Source of the DNA: Sphagnum compactum
Lineage: Eukaryota; Bryophyta; Sphagnopsida; Sphagnales
NCBI GenBank assembly: GCA_965153455.1
Contig: OZ234497.1
Location: 16,237,872-16,301,871 of the forward strand
Reading direction: 5' to 3'
DNA length: 64,000 nt
Numbering within the stretch: position 1 is the first letter of the stretch; each line of letters begins with the position of its first letter. A program made the translations under genes and the position numbers. The notes beneath the pieces are model-generated. The model had not been told where the DNA came from. It did no database searches and was given only the letters and a program-made list of their open reading frames with translations. This document shows positions 43,963 to 56,259 of this stretch, in pieces.

Positions 43963-46900
43963 TCAGTGTGCAGTTCGAGGCCGCCCCATATTCAACGCTC
44001 CTCGTGCAGTAGCCTACAGTAACAAGATATGTGATTCAGAGAAAATAGGAAAGTATTTCTACTGCCTGTGCTATTAGTGTTTCTGTACAAAAAAGTAAGA
44101 ACTAAAAGCATTCTTAACAATAGTTGCCATGACTGCAACTTCAACAAACAGAACAGGCACTACTCTGTACTCTAGTCTCAGTCCTGTCATTGGATGTATT
44201 CAGTCAGGAAATGATCCAAAGTTAGGACATCAGAGTCACACAGGGACCAACAGCTGCCAGCAGAACTGTCATTACCTCAAAAAACGAATTATAGTTGAGG
44301 CGAAGAAGAAACTGCCTCAAGAAAGGTGCTCGTTGACTGCCAGCTAACTTGCTACTCCGTAGAATTGTGTAAAGAGAGTTTGACTTCTTGTTGAATTCCT
44401 GCAGTGAAGACATATTTGTCATTGTTAGGTTTACGCAAACACAATGTTATGAGGTTTTGCTAAACCTATTTGATCACACAAAGTTAGCAGTTCCATACAA
44501 CAAACATGATGAAATGACCCACATAATTTCTGACCTCTAAGAATTGTAGCTAGAACAAACTGCACAGATCGCAGACCACCTAGCATGAACTGATTTACAG
44601 ACCTCAGTGATACGATCCAGTTCAGTAAGGTTGAGGCCCCCATCTTCCTGCTCAATTATGTGGCATAGCTGGAGGCACAGGTTTATGATGCTATCCAGTA
44701 TTCGTGACACTGAGCCAATGTCCAAAAATGACTGTGTTATCAATGCTGCCAGATACCTGCACAATATGCAAATCAAGGTGCCTCAGCACATAGATGAGTT
44801 GAGACTATTACTGCTTGACCCCCTATGTAGCACCAACTGCACATATGATACCAATTGAACTATATTCTTTTGACACAGATCATAAAGTTGTACCACAATT
44901 GTTCCACAGAAGGAGGGATGCAGTGATCATAGAACAAGAAATATCACGTACTCTTGGTGAAATCTGGCAAGTTCAGTGAAGTCCTTAGATGCTTCCAGCC
45001 GCTCTTGCAAGAGCTTCCATTGCGACTCAATCACGTCCACCTACCATCCATTGTCATAATCCAAAATCTTAGCTCCATCATCCACCAAAGTCAAAATAAA
45101 AACTTATTCAATTAAGGTCAGAGATTGCAATTATAAAGTGCAGAGCATGCCTGAATGTAGAACTGAAGGTTGGTGATGAGATATGTCATGTGCTGGCGGA
45201 CACGCCACATGGGCATGCGCTGCTGCCTGCTGTCTCCCCGCTGTTGGGCAGAGTCTGCACGATCTTGCTGCATTGCCTCTGCCCACGACTTTTCCAGCTC
45301 AAGCTGAATCCGTTTCAGGCGTAGCAGATACTGGAACACTTTGCTGTACCTGACTTCCTCACCCACTATCCCCATTACTGCCCCAATCTCACTTGAATAA
45401 CTTGTAATATTAGTTCTGATCCACAAAGTGGAGAAAGTATGCTTAATAGCACCAGGCCTTGATAGTGACCTTCTGAGTCTCAAATGCTACAAGGTGTATA
45501 GATGAAGTCCTTACTTTGCCAATACATCTCTGGTGAAAAGAAGTTGAAGGGGCCAATCAATGCTGTACTCAAGGGTCAAGCCATCCCAACCATCATAAGG
45601 TGATGTATCACTGGAAACTGAACCGTCAGTGATAGACCTTGGTCGCTTTGGATCCACCTCATTGTTGACTGCTGCAGTAGAAGTCAATTGTGGCATCCTG
45701 CATACATCCATTTACCCTCTCAGCATAGCTGATTCAAATCCATCATTAAAAGAAAAGATGGATCAAAAGGTTCTCAGACCTTCAGGAAACATTACACCTT
45801 CCTAAGTATTCAGAACTTCTGCGTTCTTCTGTTTTACAATGACCTGAATGGATTTCAGAGATACCCAACAATACTACAGCAGTTTCAGATATGACAACAT
45901 ATCAGCAAAAAGGAAAATGAAAAAGGAAGACCCAACCTCTAAAAACAGAGAAAAGATCGAGGACCAGTTTGAACAACAATGACAGTCACACACACATATA
46001 GTGACATTCAACAGCAACATGTATGGTAGTGACTAGCCATATAACATCCCCACTGAATTCATCTGCTCCAGCAGTGGGTAGAGGTCAATGTCATATGTTA
46101 ATCACACAACGTATCTGTCACAAGGCCTGTACTAACAGGAAGACTCAGCCATTATGCTGGCTAGCTCAACAAAACATTAAGGAGGAGATGTCCAATGAAA
46201 CCTAGAACAAAGAGGAACACCAAAAAAAGACCAGACAACGAAAGATGAAGAAAAGAGAGAAACAACATGGAGAACTTTAAGAGCATTCAAAAGTTCTTGT
46301 ACCTTAGAGAAACTCTGGAAAAATACTTGTCATCATCCCCAATGGTTTTAGTTGCAGCCTACAAAGTCCCAAAAAACGCACAATGAATGCACATTATGAC
46401 AGCTCAAAGCAGCTTCGAAGTTTGTCAGATTGGAACTCTTGTTACCTTAACTGATGACTGGTACAAAACAGACACTTTGCACAGTAGAAGAGTATCTAAT
46501 ACCTGCTGAAAAGGGACCTTCAAATCAGCTTCGGCAGTTGGTGGGCGTGGTGGCAGACGCATAAGGCTACGGCTCTCCTCTAGAAAACACTGCAACCAAA
46601 GGTGTATTTGACATTGAAACAGCAGAATACCAGTTGGTGTATTTAGCCACAAAGAAGGAAGGAATGCTGCTTGAAAGCCAACACAAAATTCTCCTTTCTC
46701 TTAGAACAGCCACCTCATGCATGTATAACACCTGCACATTTGCTTGTTGGCTAGTCACTCTAGAAGGAGGTTTGCATCAAGCTCAGAAAAAGAACTAATT
46801 TGCAGATACTCATAGCAGGATGCTGAAATACTTGCCTGGAAAAAGTCACCTTTAGCCAACAGGAAATAATCTTTCAGGGCCTTCAAGTGGCCAATTAGGT

Positions 46901-49700
46901 CCGCATGCACTACCACCAGCTGCATCATATCACTGTCATGTGCTGAAAAAAAATTCAACCAAGGTATATGCCTCAAGAAGGACAAGAGAATGAACTAATG
47001 GGTGGCTTTGGTTTCATGACTTAGGCAAGTTAGCCAGTATTACTGCACCTGCCAAAGATGTGTTGCAGCAATAGCCCGAATTGAGTCCACTGCCCGCTCA
47101 AAAGACATCTTATGGAAATTAGGAGCCTTCTGCAGTCCACGAAAGGAAACCACAATGAAGTACTAATAGCAAGTGATGACCAAAAATGTAACCTCCAAAT
47201 CAACCAAGAGAAATATCCATCTCCAAACATACAACAGAGTAATGCATCTAACTTATTCATTGCCGAGGCTCATCCTTTCTTTTGAGATCAATTCAGAAAC
47301 CTGACTGTCACAGACTCTCCAGTGTTCATAGAGACATACTGAAGACTTGGACAGTGATGAATTCAACAGATCATACCTTGAGATCACGGAGCATGGAAGC
47401 AATGTTGTTAGCTTGTGCAGGGGAGAGAAGCTCGGGGCCTTGATAATCACTACTAGGCTGTGCTGAGAATTTGGTAGCCTGTGTTGCTGCATTTGGTCGA
47501 GTGAAAGTCTTGGATGCAACCCCATGAGATGATGAGACATGGCTCCTGAATGACAGGCTAGGATTTCGCAGTACTTGAAGTGCCTTCCCTACAAACAGAA
47601 TTGACTCCGCAACTTGAAGTGTGATGTACTCTGGCAGCATTTCCTGCTAAGCCAAGACATGTTAGCAACTGTTGCAGGTGAAACTTTAAAATCATGTAAG
47701 GGGTTCCAACAGGATATTTACAACCACAAATGCATTTCCAGCCACTGCTTTTGTTCAGTGCTCTTCATGTCTGTCTCAATTTGGATTTAAAAAATGTGAC
47801 TGCAAAGGTGGCCAGTCTTCATTCTGAAATGAGACAAGCTTCACAGGAAGACGAGGTGAAAGGGATACGGACCAAGGACACGCAAAAGCCAGAATGCCAG
47901 TCTGCCAGATGTGCAGCCTCTGTTGGATGTTCAGTGTTGGCTGTCCCTTCTGCACCCTGCTGTCTGTAGCAAACCCACTTTTTATCATCCCTTGAAGGGT
48001 ATTGCAAAACCATGTACACAAGAACCAATGAAGCTGTTACACACAGAAGATGATAGATAAGGTTTTACCTGCTCACAAAAAACTCCTGATGCTGATCTTG
48101 CAACAAACCATACACCATCCATGCTTCCAGTTGTCGATACATCACCTGATGCCCATGCCACAGCAGCCTACATTCAACCCACCCCATTCCATCTGCTTTT
48201 GAAACAATTAACGGATTTATCCACAGAAACCACAATCCACTACTCCTTTGTATTTCTCTACAGATCTAGAGAGTATGTTGCAGGTTGAAGACAGATATAC
48301 AAACCGCTGCATACAAGCTTGCAGCTCAGGGACACCACAATGACATTTGGCGTGCAGCAAATTCAACAAGCGTCCCCCACGTAGCTCCTCTCTCTCTACT
48401 TCCCGTATAAGTGCATGCAGCGGTGGCAGCAAGCCTTCAAACTGCATTCATAAGGTAAAAGTTGTAATAATCATGATGTGCAAATGCCAATGTCTGATGA
48501 CAAGCATAACAAGCCCAGGCCTATAGCTGCAGAAACATATAATCTCTCATCCTGCAAGTGACAGATAGAATATTCACACAAGATACCAGTGGTTAAGCTC
48601 ACTTTCAACATGGTCCAATTCAGTGGTCATTATATATGACATTACAGAGGAAACCCCACAATAACACACTGAAGGTACCATTATGCCAGTTCTGGCCAAA
48701 CCAAAACTAACATGACTAGAACAAGTAAGTAGTAGGGTTTAGGGCTTTAGGGTTTCATCATGAGCAAGGCACATAGGCTAAATGGTAAATGGCAATGGTA
48801 TCCTCATTTCAGATGCAACCGGCTTATGAGGGTAAGCTACAGCCCTGTACAACCAAGCCTCCAAGCCTAAGGCATGGAGAGGGCTTACATAGAGAGTCTG
48901 GTCAGGGCCTCCTGCTGCACCCTGAACACATTCTTGGCTAGGTCCTCGTTCGAGCATTTGACAATTGATGAAGGAAAAGAACATGTTATCTTTGCCTTGG
49001 TACTATTACCTGAACAACAATTTGCATTTTGAGCATGAGCCCTGTGCACATGATGGGGTAAGTGTAGGTAGGATAGACTGACCTGATAGAGGCCTTGAGT
49101 GACTGAAGCCAACACAGGCACGGGGTCGCTCATGAGAGCTTGCTCCACCTGCAGTACAGCCGATCTATAGACTGCAAGAACTTCCGCAATCCCATTCGCC
49201 AGGGCCCGACGATAAACACTTGGCTGCTTTGCATTCGACCCATCTGTGCTTTGCGGGTACGAAGAGTTGATCCAGCTCAAATTACGCGACTGCAGGCAAA
49301 AATTGTTGAGCTCCCGGTAATAGAAACCAAGGCGAAGAAGCTTATCCAACACTTCCCTGCAGCAAAACAAAAACACTGAAAGCGATGAGAATAATATTAG
49401 CAGCAGCAGCGAGAGGCGAGAGTTTTCAGGATTTTAGGGTTTGGTGTGTACACAAAGGAGAAATGCGAACCTTTCAGAGTGCTGGAGGAAGGACAAATCA
49501 GGAGCGAGGCGGAATGTGCAATCGTCGTCGGCAGTGGTTAGCGTAGTAGAGTCTTCCTGGGGATGTGGGGAAGAAGAGCAGCCGGTTGTTGAGGAAGAGG
49601 TGGTGGTGGTGGTAAGGCCGAGAGCAGAAGACTGCTGCTTCACGTCCACGAACACATCGCCAGTGCAACCCACCAGCGCCAGCAGTAGCTCGTGAAGCAT
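43963..49700 (-). CDS. GCP4: gamma-tubulin complex component 4 (GCP4), 16 exons
   Basis: Exons in transcript order: 49700-49471, 49356-49083, 48441-48305, 48167-48069, 47990-47873, 47643-47377, 47129-47049, 46919-46836, 46589-46503, 46358-46303, 45697-45515, 45349-45151, 45040-44952, 44756-44603, 44398-44276, 44013-43963. They total 2,232 nt (743 residues plus stop) and stay in phase throughout; Arabidopsis GCP4 is, as I recall, about 745. It starts MLHELLLALVGCTGDVFVDV and has a low-complexity T/S stretch at about residues 46-60. GCP N-terminal domain: FYYRELNNFCLQSRNLSWI, RGGRLLNLLHAKCHCGVPEL, DWHSGFCVSL. GCP C-terminal domain: HADLIGHLKALKDYFLLAKG, FLEESRSLMRLPPRPPTAEA, YSIDWPLQLLFTRDVLAKYS, MWRVRQHMTYLITNLQFYIQ, LDIGSVSRILDSI, SSKLAGSQRAPFLRQFLLRL. 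It ends ARGALNMGRPRTAH. The family binds gamma-tubulin through the C-terminal domain and forms the gamma-tubulin ring complex that nucleates microtubules, in plants at the cell cortex, nuclear surface and phragmoplast. All introns are GT-AG except introns 8 and 12. It looks intact and functional. Confidence 0.96.
45041..45150 (-). other. GC-AG intron (GCP4 intron 12)
   Basis: The donor reads CAG-GCATGC and the acceptor ATGGTAG. Splicing here joins NLQFYIQ to VDVIESQW, the conserved GCP4 order. No in-phase GT donor exists nearby. The donor is weaker than the one in intron 8 because only CAG-GCA matches consensus. Confidence 0.75.
46590..46835 (-). other. GC-AG intron (GCP4 intron 8)
   Basis: The donor reads CAG-GCAAGT and the acceptor GGTTGCAG. 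Splicing here joins ...KGDFFQ to CFLEESR in phase. The nearest GT, 4 nt on, would shift the frame. GCAAGT is the strong consensus for natural GC donors, so this is a real non-canonical site rather than a sequencing error. Confidence 0.85.
48733..48755 (-). promoter_or_regulatory. telo-box-like motifs in GCP4 intron 2
   Basis: The minus strand reads AAACCCTAAAG then CCCTAAACCCTA, containing two AAACCCTA boxes. A further AAACCCTAAAA lies in intron 1 at 49432-49442. Telo-boxes near the 5' end are known from plant genes expressed in dividing cells, which suits a microtubule-nucleation gene, but a role here is inferred from motif alone. Confidence 0.4.
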
Positions 49701-49845
49701 TGTGAGCTCCAACTCTCTCTCACCTTCCGTGACAAACAGAAGCCACAAGATTCAGGTACATTCTGCCGACACCATCGCCAGTGCTTTCCACTAGTTTTCT
49801 GCCTGCCTCTTCTCCACAACACAACAATAATGGGCTACAAACTTT

Positions 49846-49960
49846 GCGGCAAAACCCACCCCCCACTGGAAACCCAAAAATGGCGCCATACTGGTACAAA
49901 CCATAATCATCAAACACACACGCAGTAGTATTGCACGGGTATATTATTTACCCGTTTATA
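49846..49960 (-). promoter_or_regulatory. probable GCP4 core promoter and E2F-like site
   Basis: On the minus strand TATAAA (49955-49960) lies about 255 bp before the ATG, with a start expected near 49925. TTTGCCGC (49846-49853, minus) matches the E2F consensus TTTSSCGS and would fall in the 5' leader. The evidence is motif-based and the TATA box has AT-rich competitors nearby (ATATTATTTA). Confidence 0.4.
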
Positions 49961-49999
49961 CCCTTTTCATCCATTTATGTGCGGGGTAAAGCCCTAGGA

Positions 50000-50330
50000 C
50001 TGGGGCTTTGCGAAAATAAGGGACTTTTGGAGTGAGCCTATAGAGCCCCAAATTTCTGTAAAGCCGCCGTAAGTGGGCTTCACATGGGGTAAAAACTGCT
50101 CTCAATTCTTTTTGACGTTTTCCCGGTGGTCCCCAGGGAGTCCCCAATTTCTGTTAAGCCACAGTAAGTGGGCCAAGAGAGCCCCAAATTTCCATAAAGC
50201 CTCCATAAGTGGGCTTTACGTGGGATAAAAACTGCTGTCAATTTTTTTGATGTTTTCCCCATGGTATCCAGGGAGTCCCCAATTTCTGTAAAGCCCCAGT
50301 AAGTGCGCTTTACACAAGTGAAAAAAACTG
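50000..50330. repeat. tandem GGGCTTTAC repeat upstream of GCP4
   Basis: About two and a half units of roughly 110-130 bp. Each unit contains GTCCCCAATTTCTGTAAAGC-like text, AGTAAGTGGGCTTTACGTGG, GGTAAAAACTGCTGTCAATT, then GATGTTTTCCCCATGGTATC. A related single unit is at 11925-12110 upstream of MIR319. The units hold short palindromes (GTAAAGCCC...GGGCTTTAC). The array starts about 40 bp beyond the probable GCP4 TATA box. Confidence 0.8.
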
Positions 50331-50351
50331 TTGATTTTTTTAATGATTTCG

Positions 50352-50376
50352 TCATGATACCCGCCAGGTATCATGA
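50352..50376. repeat. perfect 10-bp palindrome
   Basis: TCATGATACC (50352-50361) and GGTATCATGA (50367-50376) are separated by CGCCA. It ends the GGGCTTTAC array and corresponds in position to the larger GATACCC / GGGTATC palindrome at 12010-12061 in the MIR319-side copy. The shape could resemble a rho-independent terminator, but that has no meaning in nuclear plant DNA. Confidence 0.8.
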
Positions 50377-50609
50377 AGAAAAAAATTCCAAGAGCCTGTG
50401 GGCTTTTCAAAAGAAGCCTGATGCTGTTAGTTTTTTCTTTTTTCTGACTGGCCCTCTTAAGAATTAATTAGGTGTGCTTTACACTAGGAGTCAGGGCCAA
50501 TGTTCAACCCAAATCCAGCATTCCTATTGGTGCAAAAAAGTTGAAATCAGCCCAAGAAGGGCTTCAGACTAGGAGTCAAGGCTGAAAGAGAAAAAAACCT
50601 TTTCAATCT

Positions 50610-50749
50610 GCCCCAAGTTACTAATAAATGCTGAACTTCATTATGGCCTTGTATTGGCCCCAAGGCTCAAAAAAGGATACCATCAATTTGGGAAAGCCAA
50701 TTTGCAACCCCGAGGGCCAATGTTCCAGCATTTATTAGTAACTTGGGGC
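50610..50749. repeat. 24-bp perfect inverted repeat, 92-bp spacer
   Basis: The arm at 50610-50633 (GCCCCAAGTTACTAATAAAT then GCTG) is perfectly inverted at 50726-50749. The interior has GGCCCCAAGGC-like and GGGCCAATG text that also recurs just upstream (50492-50500), so the piece is part of a local repeat. Perfect arms in otherwise decayed DNA suggest recent origin or gene conversion. No clear target duplication is present. Confidence 0.85.
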
Positions 50750-53700
50750 CAACTTTGAGCAATATAGTTGCTTTCTCTTATTTTCTTTGTGCAATGGATT
50801 TCTCCATTTGTTTCCCAAAAATAAATAAATAAATAATCGCACCAATCTAAACTAAGGCTTCAACCATACATGAGTAGCCAAACCCACCTAATAGACCAGT
50901 TTAATCTTATTCAAAATTGCAATCATCAAGTGAAGATCATTTCACTCACGAAGGAAATATTCCACTAATATTGGAAGATAAATATGTCTATACCCAAATT
51001 CCACTCTATTGCAAGTAATGGTACATGTGCAAGTGATGATAAAATTAAGGGTATCTCCTCTTTAAAGGCATTCATTTTGTAACTACCACATTGATAATAA
51101 CATGGGTGTTCATTTTGGGAAGGTGTAACAAAATAATAAGTGTCAAAATTATTTTGAATAGCTTAATGTTCATGTAGAAACTTGTAGGTCTCATAACTTA
51201 ATAGTTTTGGGATTTTCATTTGCGAGTCCAAGAAAACTTATCACTTTGATATAGTCTTTATGTGTGTTTCAAAATAAATTAGAAGGAAGAGAGTGGTGAC
51301 TTTTTCCAAGTCCAATGAGTGAAAATTAAACTTGAAAGTTCGGTGGGTCTTGTGTCAATGCACAACTTGTTCATGCATGTTTTGACTCCAAAATGCAATA
51401 ATCATTTTCTTATTTGGTTTTTTCAATTTAATATGGCTATGAGTTCAACTTGATGAACTCATTCTAGTCTTGTTTCAAGACCTTTGCACAACTCTCTTGT
51501 CCTTGTGCATGGAATTAAAGAGCACATCAAACGCTTTTAAATGTTTTACAACGCATTGTATTGAAATGTTAGCTTCATACCTTGGCAATCCTTTGAGGGC
51601 ATGTCTGTAGATGTCCCAATCCATATCTTAGCACACTTTGTGTTGTACTAGGTATCAAAATCAATTAAACTATATTAAATATTCTTATTTTGTTAGGATG
51701 CATCATGGCAATGGCATCTAACAACAAGTGGTCAAGAATATTTATTAGGAAGGTTCTTGGAAAAGAATATATAAGCAAACTAAATAGTGGAATTTGGACA
51801 AAAGAATTAAATACATATATTTGGAGCTCAAGGTGAGGGTATGAATGTTGAATTGTTAAAGATTTGATTTTAGTCATTGTATTATGACTTGCATTAAAAT
51901 TTTAAGTCATTTTACAAAATTTAACGATGAATTCTAATATAACTATGGATAAAGCTTTTACATTTGGGAATTGAAATGAGTTTTTTCAATTTGTTCAATG
52001 ATTGAATTATTTTATTTTAATTTGTCGAATTTTCTTGTTCTTGAATGTGAATCATTTAATGCATTTATGATTTTTTTTTAATCTATGTGTTAACAACAAA
52101 AAGTACAAATTTCAAGTACATGTTTTGCTAAAAGCATGCATGGGTTATTTTCTACCATATGCATGGGTTTTTTGTGTGCAAATAAAGCAATGTTGCATAT
52201 GAAATTTGTGTACAATTGATTAAGATTATTTAAAATAATTACATTCATGTTTCTAGGGTTTTGGGGCATCTTGAAATTAAAGTCAATAAGGAGTTGTAGC
52301 ATTTTTTCAAAAATTGAAGATTAGTTGTTCATTGTATGGATATGTTTAGATACTATAATCAATATTATTTTTTATGTAACATTTTTCATCGTGAACATTA
52401 AAGAAAAAAAAAACTAGAGTATGTCATCATAAATGTTTATTATCTTTACAAAAACAAATCACCAAATAAAGAGGGAGATTTCCTTTTTGAAAATTGTTGC
52501 CACTTTTTTATTACCCAAAAAATTGTTATCATTTTGTTAGTGTTTGGAAAAAACTTTGGACATTTTTCTATAAACTATCATTAATAAATGTTAAAATTAC
52601 CTTGGGATGTTCATTGTGTATTCCTACTTCAAGAAACTTATTACAAACATTGATTATATAATGTTGTGCTAACTTTGGTAGTTTTATGAAGCAAACATTA
52701 GGTTGATTTGTTGTTGGTACATGTAGTCATGGATGCATAGTTTCTTAGATAATATTGGTATTCAAGGTTGAATTTACTTGCTATTACATTTTATTTGGGC
52801 AACTACAACAAAATCGTGGTAAAGGTACATGCCTTAAAAGGAACCAAATGACTATATATGACATTTTTCATTGTTTATCAAAAAAGTCATTAATTCAAAC
52901 AAACTTAATTGAAAAAATTCCAACAATCCAAATTAAGATAGGTCGTATGATGCTAGTGATTTTTCACACCTATACATTGTTATACATCAATATTTTGGTT
53001 CAAAACAAATAAAATAAGCTTATATAGACTACTTGATATTCTTTTGGCAATATTACTTTTTGCACATATGATTTACACTTGGAGCTGCAAATTTCAAGCC
53101 AAATGAATACAAACAATAACCCAAATGGTCAAAAAGAATTTTTTTTTGGTAACCCATAAAAAGAATTTTATGGCTTTCGACATTTTCATATGGTTTATAA
53201 TTTAGTTAAATGCATCCAATGAGCATTAATAGACATAGATGTAAGCATTTTTTGTTGATAAATAAAAGTTGAAATTGGTTGTACTACTCTATACATTCAT
53301 TTTTCTTCCTTATAAAAACATTGCAATTAAAAAATTTGACATAATTCTTTCTAAGGACTCCATATGAAATTTATATAATATACAATATATTTTTAGATAT
53401 TTTTATCTTGTCAATATGACATTACTCTTATTGTAGGCACACAACAATATATTATGATTATAATGTGATAAAATTATAAAAATTCAAAGTCGAACTATGC
53501 AATCATTTGTTGATTAAACTTTTCTTTTGGTACTATTACCATAATTGTGCCCACTAACAATTGTAAAATATGTTTAAAAGTCAAAAATAAAAATAAAATC
53601 CGAACCCACATTTTCATCACTCCTTTTTTCATATTCCAACTTCATGACAGCATTCATTTGTCACAAGTTTCATAATAATGAGCAAAATATACACTCTAGA

Positions 53701-56259
53701 AAGACATGTAAATAAGAACCTATTTATATCTTAAGATTGTTCAAATTGGACGAGTGTTCTTTTTTGGGACAAAATTTCACCATTTTTTGACAAATAAATT
53801 GGGAAGTTTTTGGAAGTTTTTTGGTGTTTCAAATAGAATTTTGACTACTTTTATTAAATTTCACCAAAGTTTTGCCAAATTCTCAATATCAAAAAGATAA
53901 ATAAAAACATTGAACTAGACACAACTTATATATTCAAAGTCAAAAGTAAATAAAACAACTATCAATGTGCATGTATTAATAAATGGATAAAATGACAAAA
54001 GTTTCACACTAATTTCCTTATATAGAGTAGGTAGAAATTATTAATAATTAAACTAATTATCTAATGCTAAGTACGAACTAATTCAAATTAATTAACTACT
54101 TATAATATATAGTTAGTAACTAATCATTTAACACATACAGAGGTATTGAATAGTATATATATAAGGAAATTTTATTCCTCATAATACTTTGGTTATATCT
54201 TCATTATGCCCAATTAACACTTCATTTCAAAATGGAACATAATAAAATAAATAATGAATTGCCTTATTATGGTTTGATGTAAAGTAAAACACATTGTACA
54301 ATTGTTGAACATTGAATGTTTTTAATTGAATGATAAATATATATATATTTCTTCATTAATGTGCAGTGATTTTCAAATTACACATTGTTTCAATAAGTTT
54401 TTTACATTGTTTCTTGAAATGCAAGTTGTTGTCATATCTACATTTTTTAATGCCACTTTTTGTAAAATATGTGTTCATTATGTTTTAACAAGTAAAGAGA
54501 AGCTTATTTATTTCATGATGCCTTAAGTATATAACAATATTTATGTCTTAATGTAATATAAATATACTTCATTGAGTATTTTGTTTTAAAATATATTCCA
54601 AAATAAATCTATCATTCATTTTTTGATATTTTTTAATCTATTATTCCAGTTCACTTACTATTAATTTTTTGGAGGAAGACCCCAAATGCACCTCCTTTTT
54701 GCCCCAAAATGATCTCAAATTTTCCTTAACTCAACCCTCTAAGAAAACCTGGATGCATCATTTTTTGGCCCTAAAACAATCCTTAATTCTACCCCAATTC
54801 TACCCTAATTTAACCCTAAAAAACACCCCAAACACCTTCCAATTCATGCCCAAAGTTAGCCCTATTTGTGCTTTCAAACCTCTTAGTAAAAACATTGACC
54901 CAGTTTTGGCTGTAAACACTTGAAATGTTCTACTTTATTTTTGCCAAGTTCAAGAGAACAGAAAAAACTCACATGCAAAGTAACATGATAAAGAAGAAAC
55001 AAAAAACCTAAAACCTAAAAAAAATTTAGGTTACATCACATCCAATTTCTAAAATTTGGATGTTTGGGTCATAAAACAACAACCTTGCTCCGGATATCAC
55101 TCCAAAAATGTACAACCAAAAACAATAAATATATTACATCAACTTTCATGAATATGGGCATCAAACTGGAAAAAAGAAGAAATTTGAAAGATGTAAGAAA
55201 TAAGAATCAAAATTTACTTAAACCCTATTGTTGCTTTCATCCAACTCCAAGAGCCCAAGTGATGCAATTACATATCCATTTTCATCCTTTAGGGTTTCTT
55301 CCATTTTCATGTATTTTTCCATGGATGGAAAACCACCAACATGGGTATCATCAAGTCAATTCTTGTAAATGTTTATAAGCATTTCATGCCCAATTGAAAT
55401 TGCCACAAGTTAATGCAAATACCTATAATATTGAATATTCTTTTTGCTTCAATATGAAAGCCAACGATCCCCAAAATTTGTTAAGCTACAAATCCAACAT
55501 AGGAAATATGTACTTCATACAAAGGTTTTTTAAAATGAGATGACTTGGGAAACAAACTTGGTTTTGATTAAAATCTTCAACTTTTGTGGGAGCACACTAC
55601 TAAACAAACATGCCTTGTGCCATTCTTATTACTTCTTCCCACTCTTTTTGGTCCATGTGATATTTTTTGCAAAATAGATTGTGTTTTCTTGATGGACATA
55701 GTGGTTAGGCCACCACAAACTTTATAATCATTTGTAGCATGTTGGCAACACTTGGACATTGCATGCCCCCAACATGACCCCACAAAGGGTGTTGCCAACC
55801 CCAACACTTCAAATGTGTTGATGAGTGGTTTCAAGATGTATTCAAAAAGTAAAAAAATTATTTATCATCTTGTAGCTTATGATGCCCTTTTAAAGTCCTA
55901 TAACCAAGACAATGGGATTGCAAAAAACACATTTTAATTGTTCAAGTTGGTTTGAATTTGAACTTATTTCGGAAAAAGATGTGTTAATAGGTGCAAAGAA
56001 TGCCCATGTTGTGGCATCATCATGACTCTTGACTTTCCAAAAATCTTGTGGTTTTGCCAACAAAGCCTATTGGGTTGTAGCATTTGTGGTGGTAGAATTT
56101 TATGTTGGTGTTGCACTTATAGTTGCACTAGAAACTAGTGCATAATTATAACAAATGGACCTCCAATGGAGGTTCATGGGATATTAACCTTTTCAAAAGA
56201 AATCAAGAAATTTTCCATGCCTTTAACCTACAAAAAAAACCACCCTAAAGATGGACAAA
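50750..56259. other. AT-rich, no gene recognised
   Basis: Mostly A/T-rich sequence with short open frames. The frame at 55577-55834 (minus, 85 codons: SCWGHAMSKCCQHATNDYKV) has the look of a transposase C-terminal piece, but I cannot place it. No repeat boundaries or splice-consistent exons were found. Confidence 0.5.

Noticed and set aside
49701-49748. Upstream extension of GCP4 by 16 codons
   Set aside because: The extension begins with TTG, not ATG; the ATG at 49698-49700 gives the conserved MLHELLLAL start.
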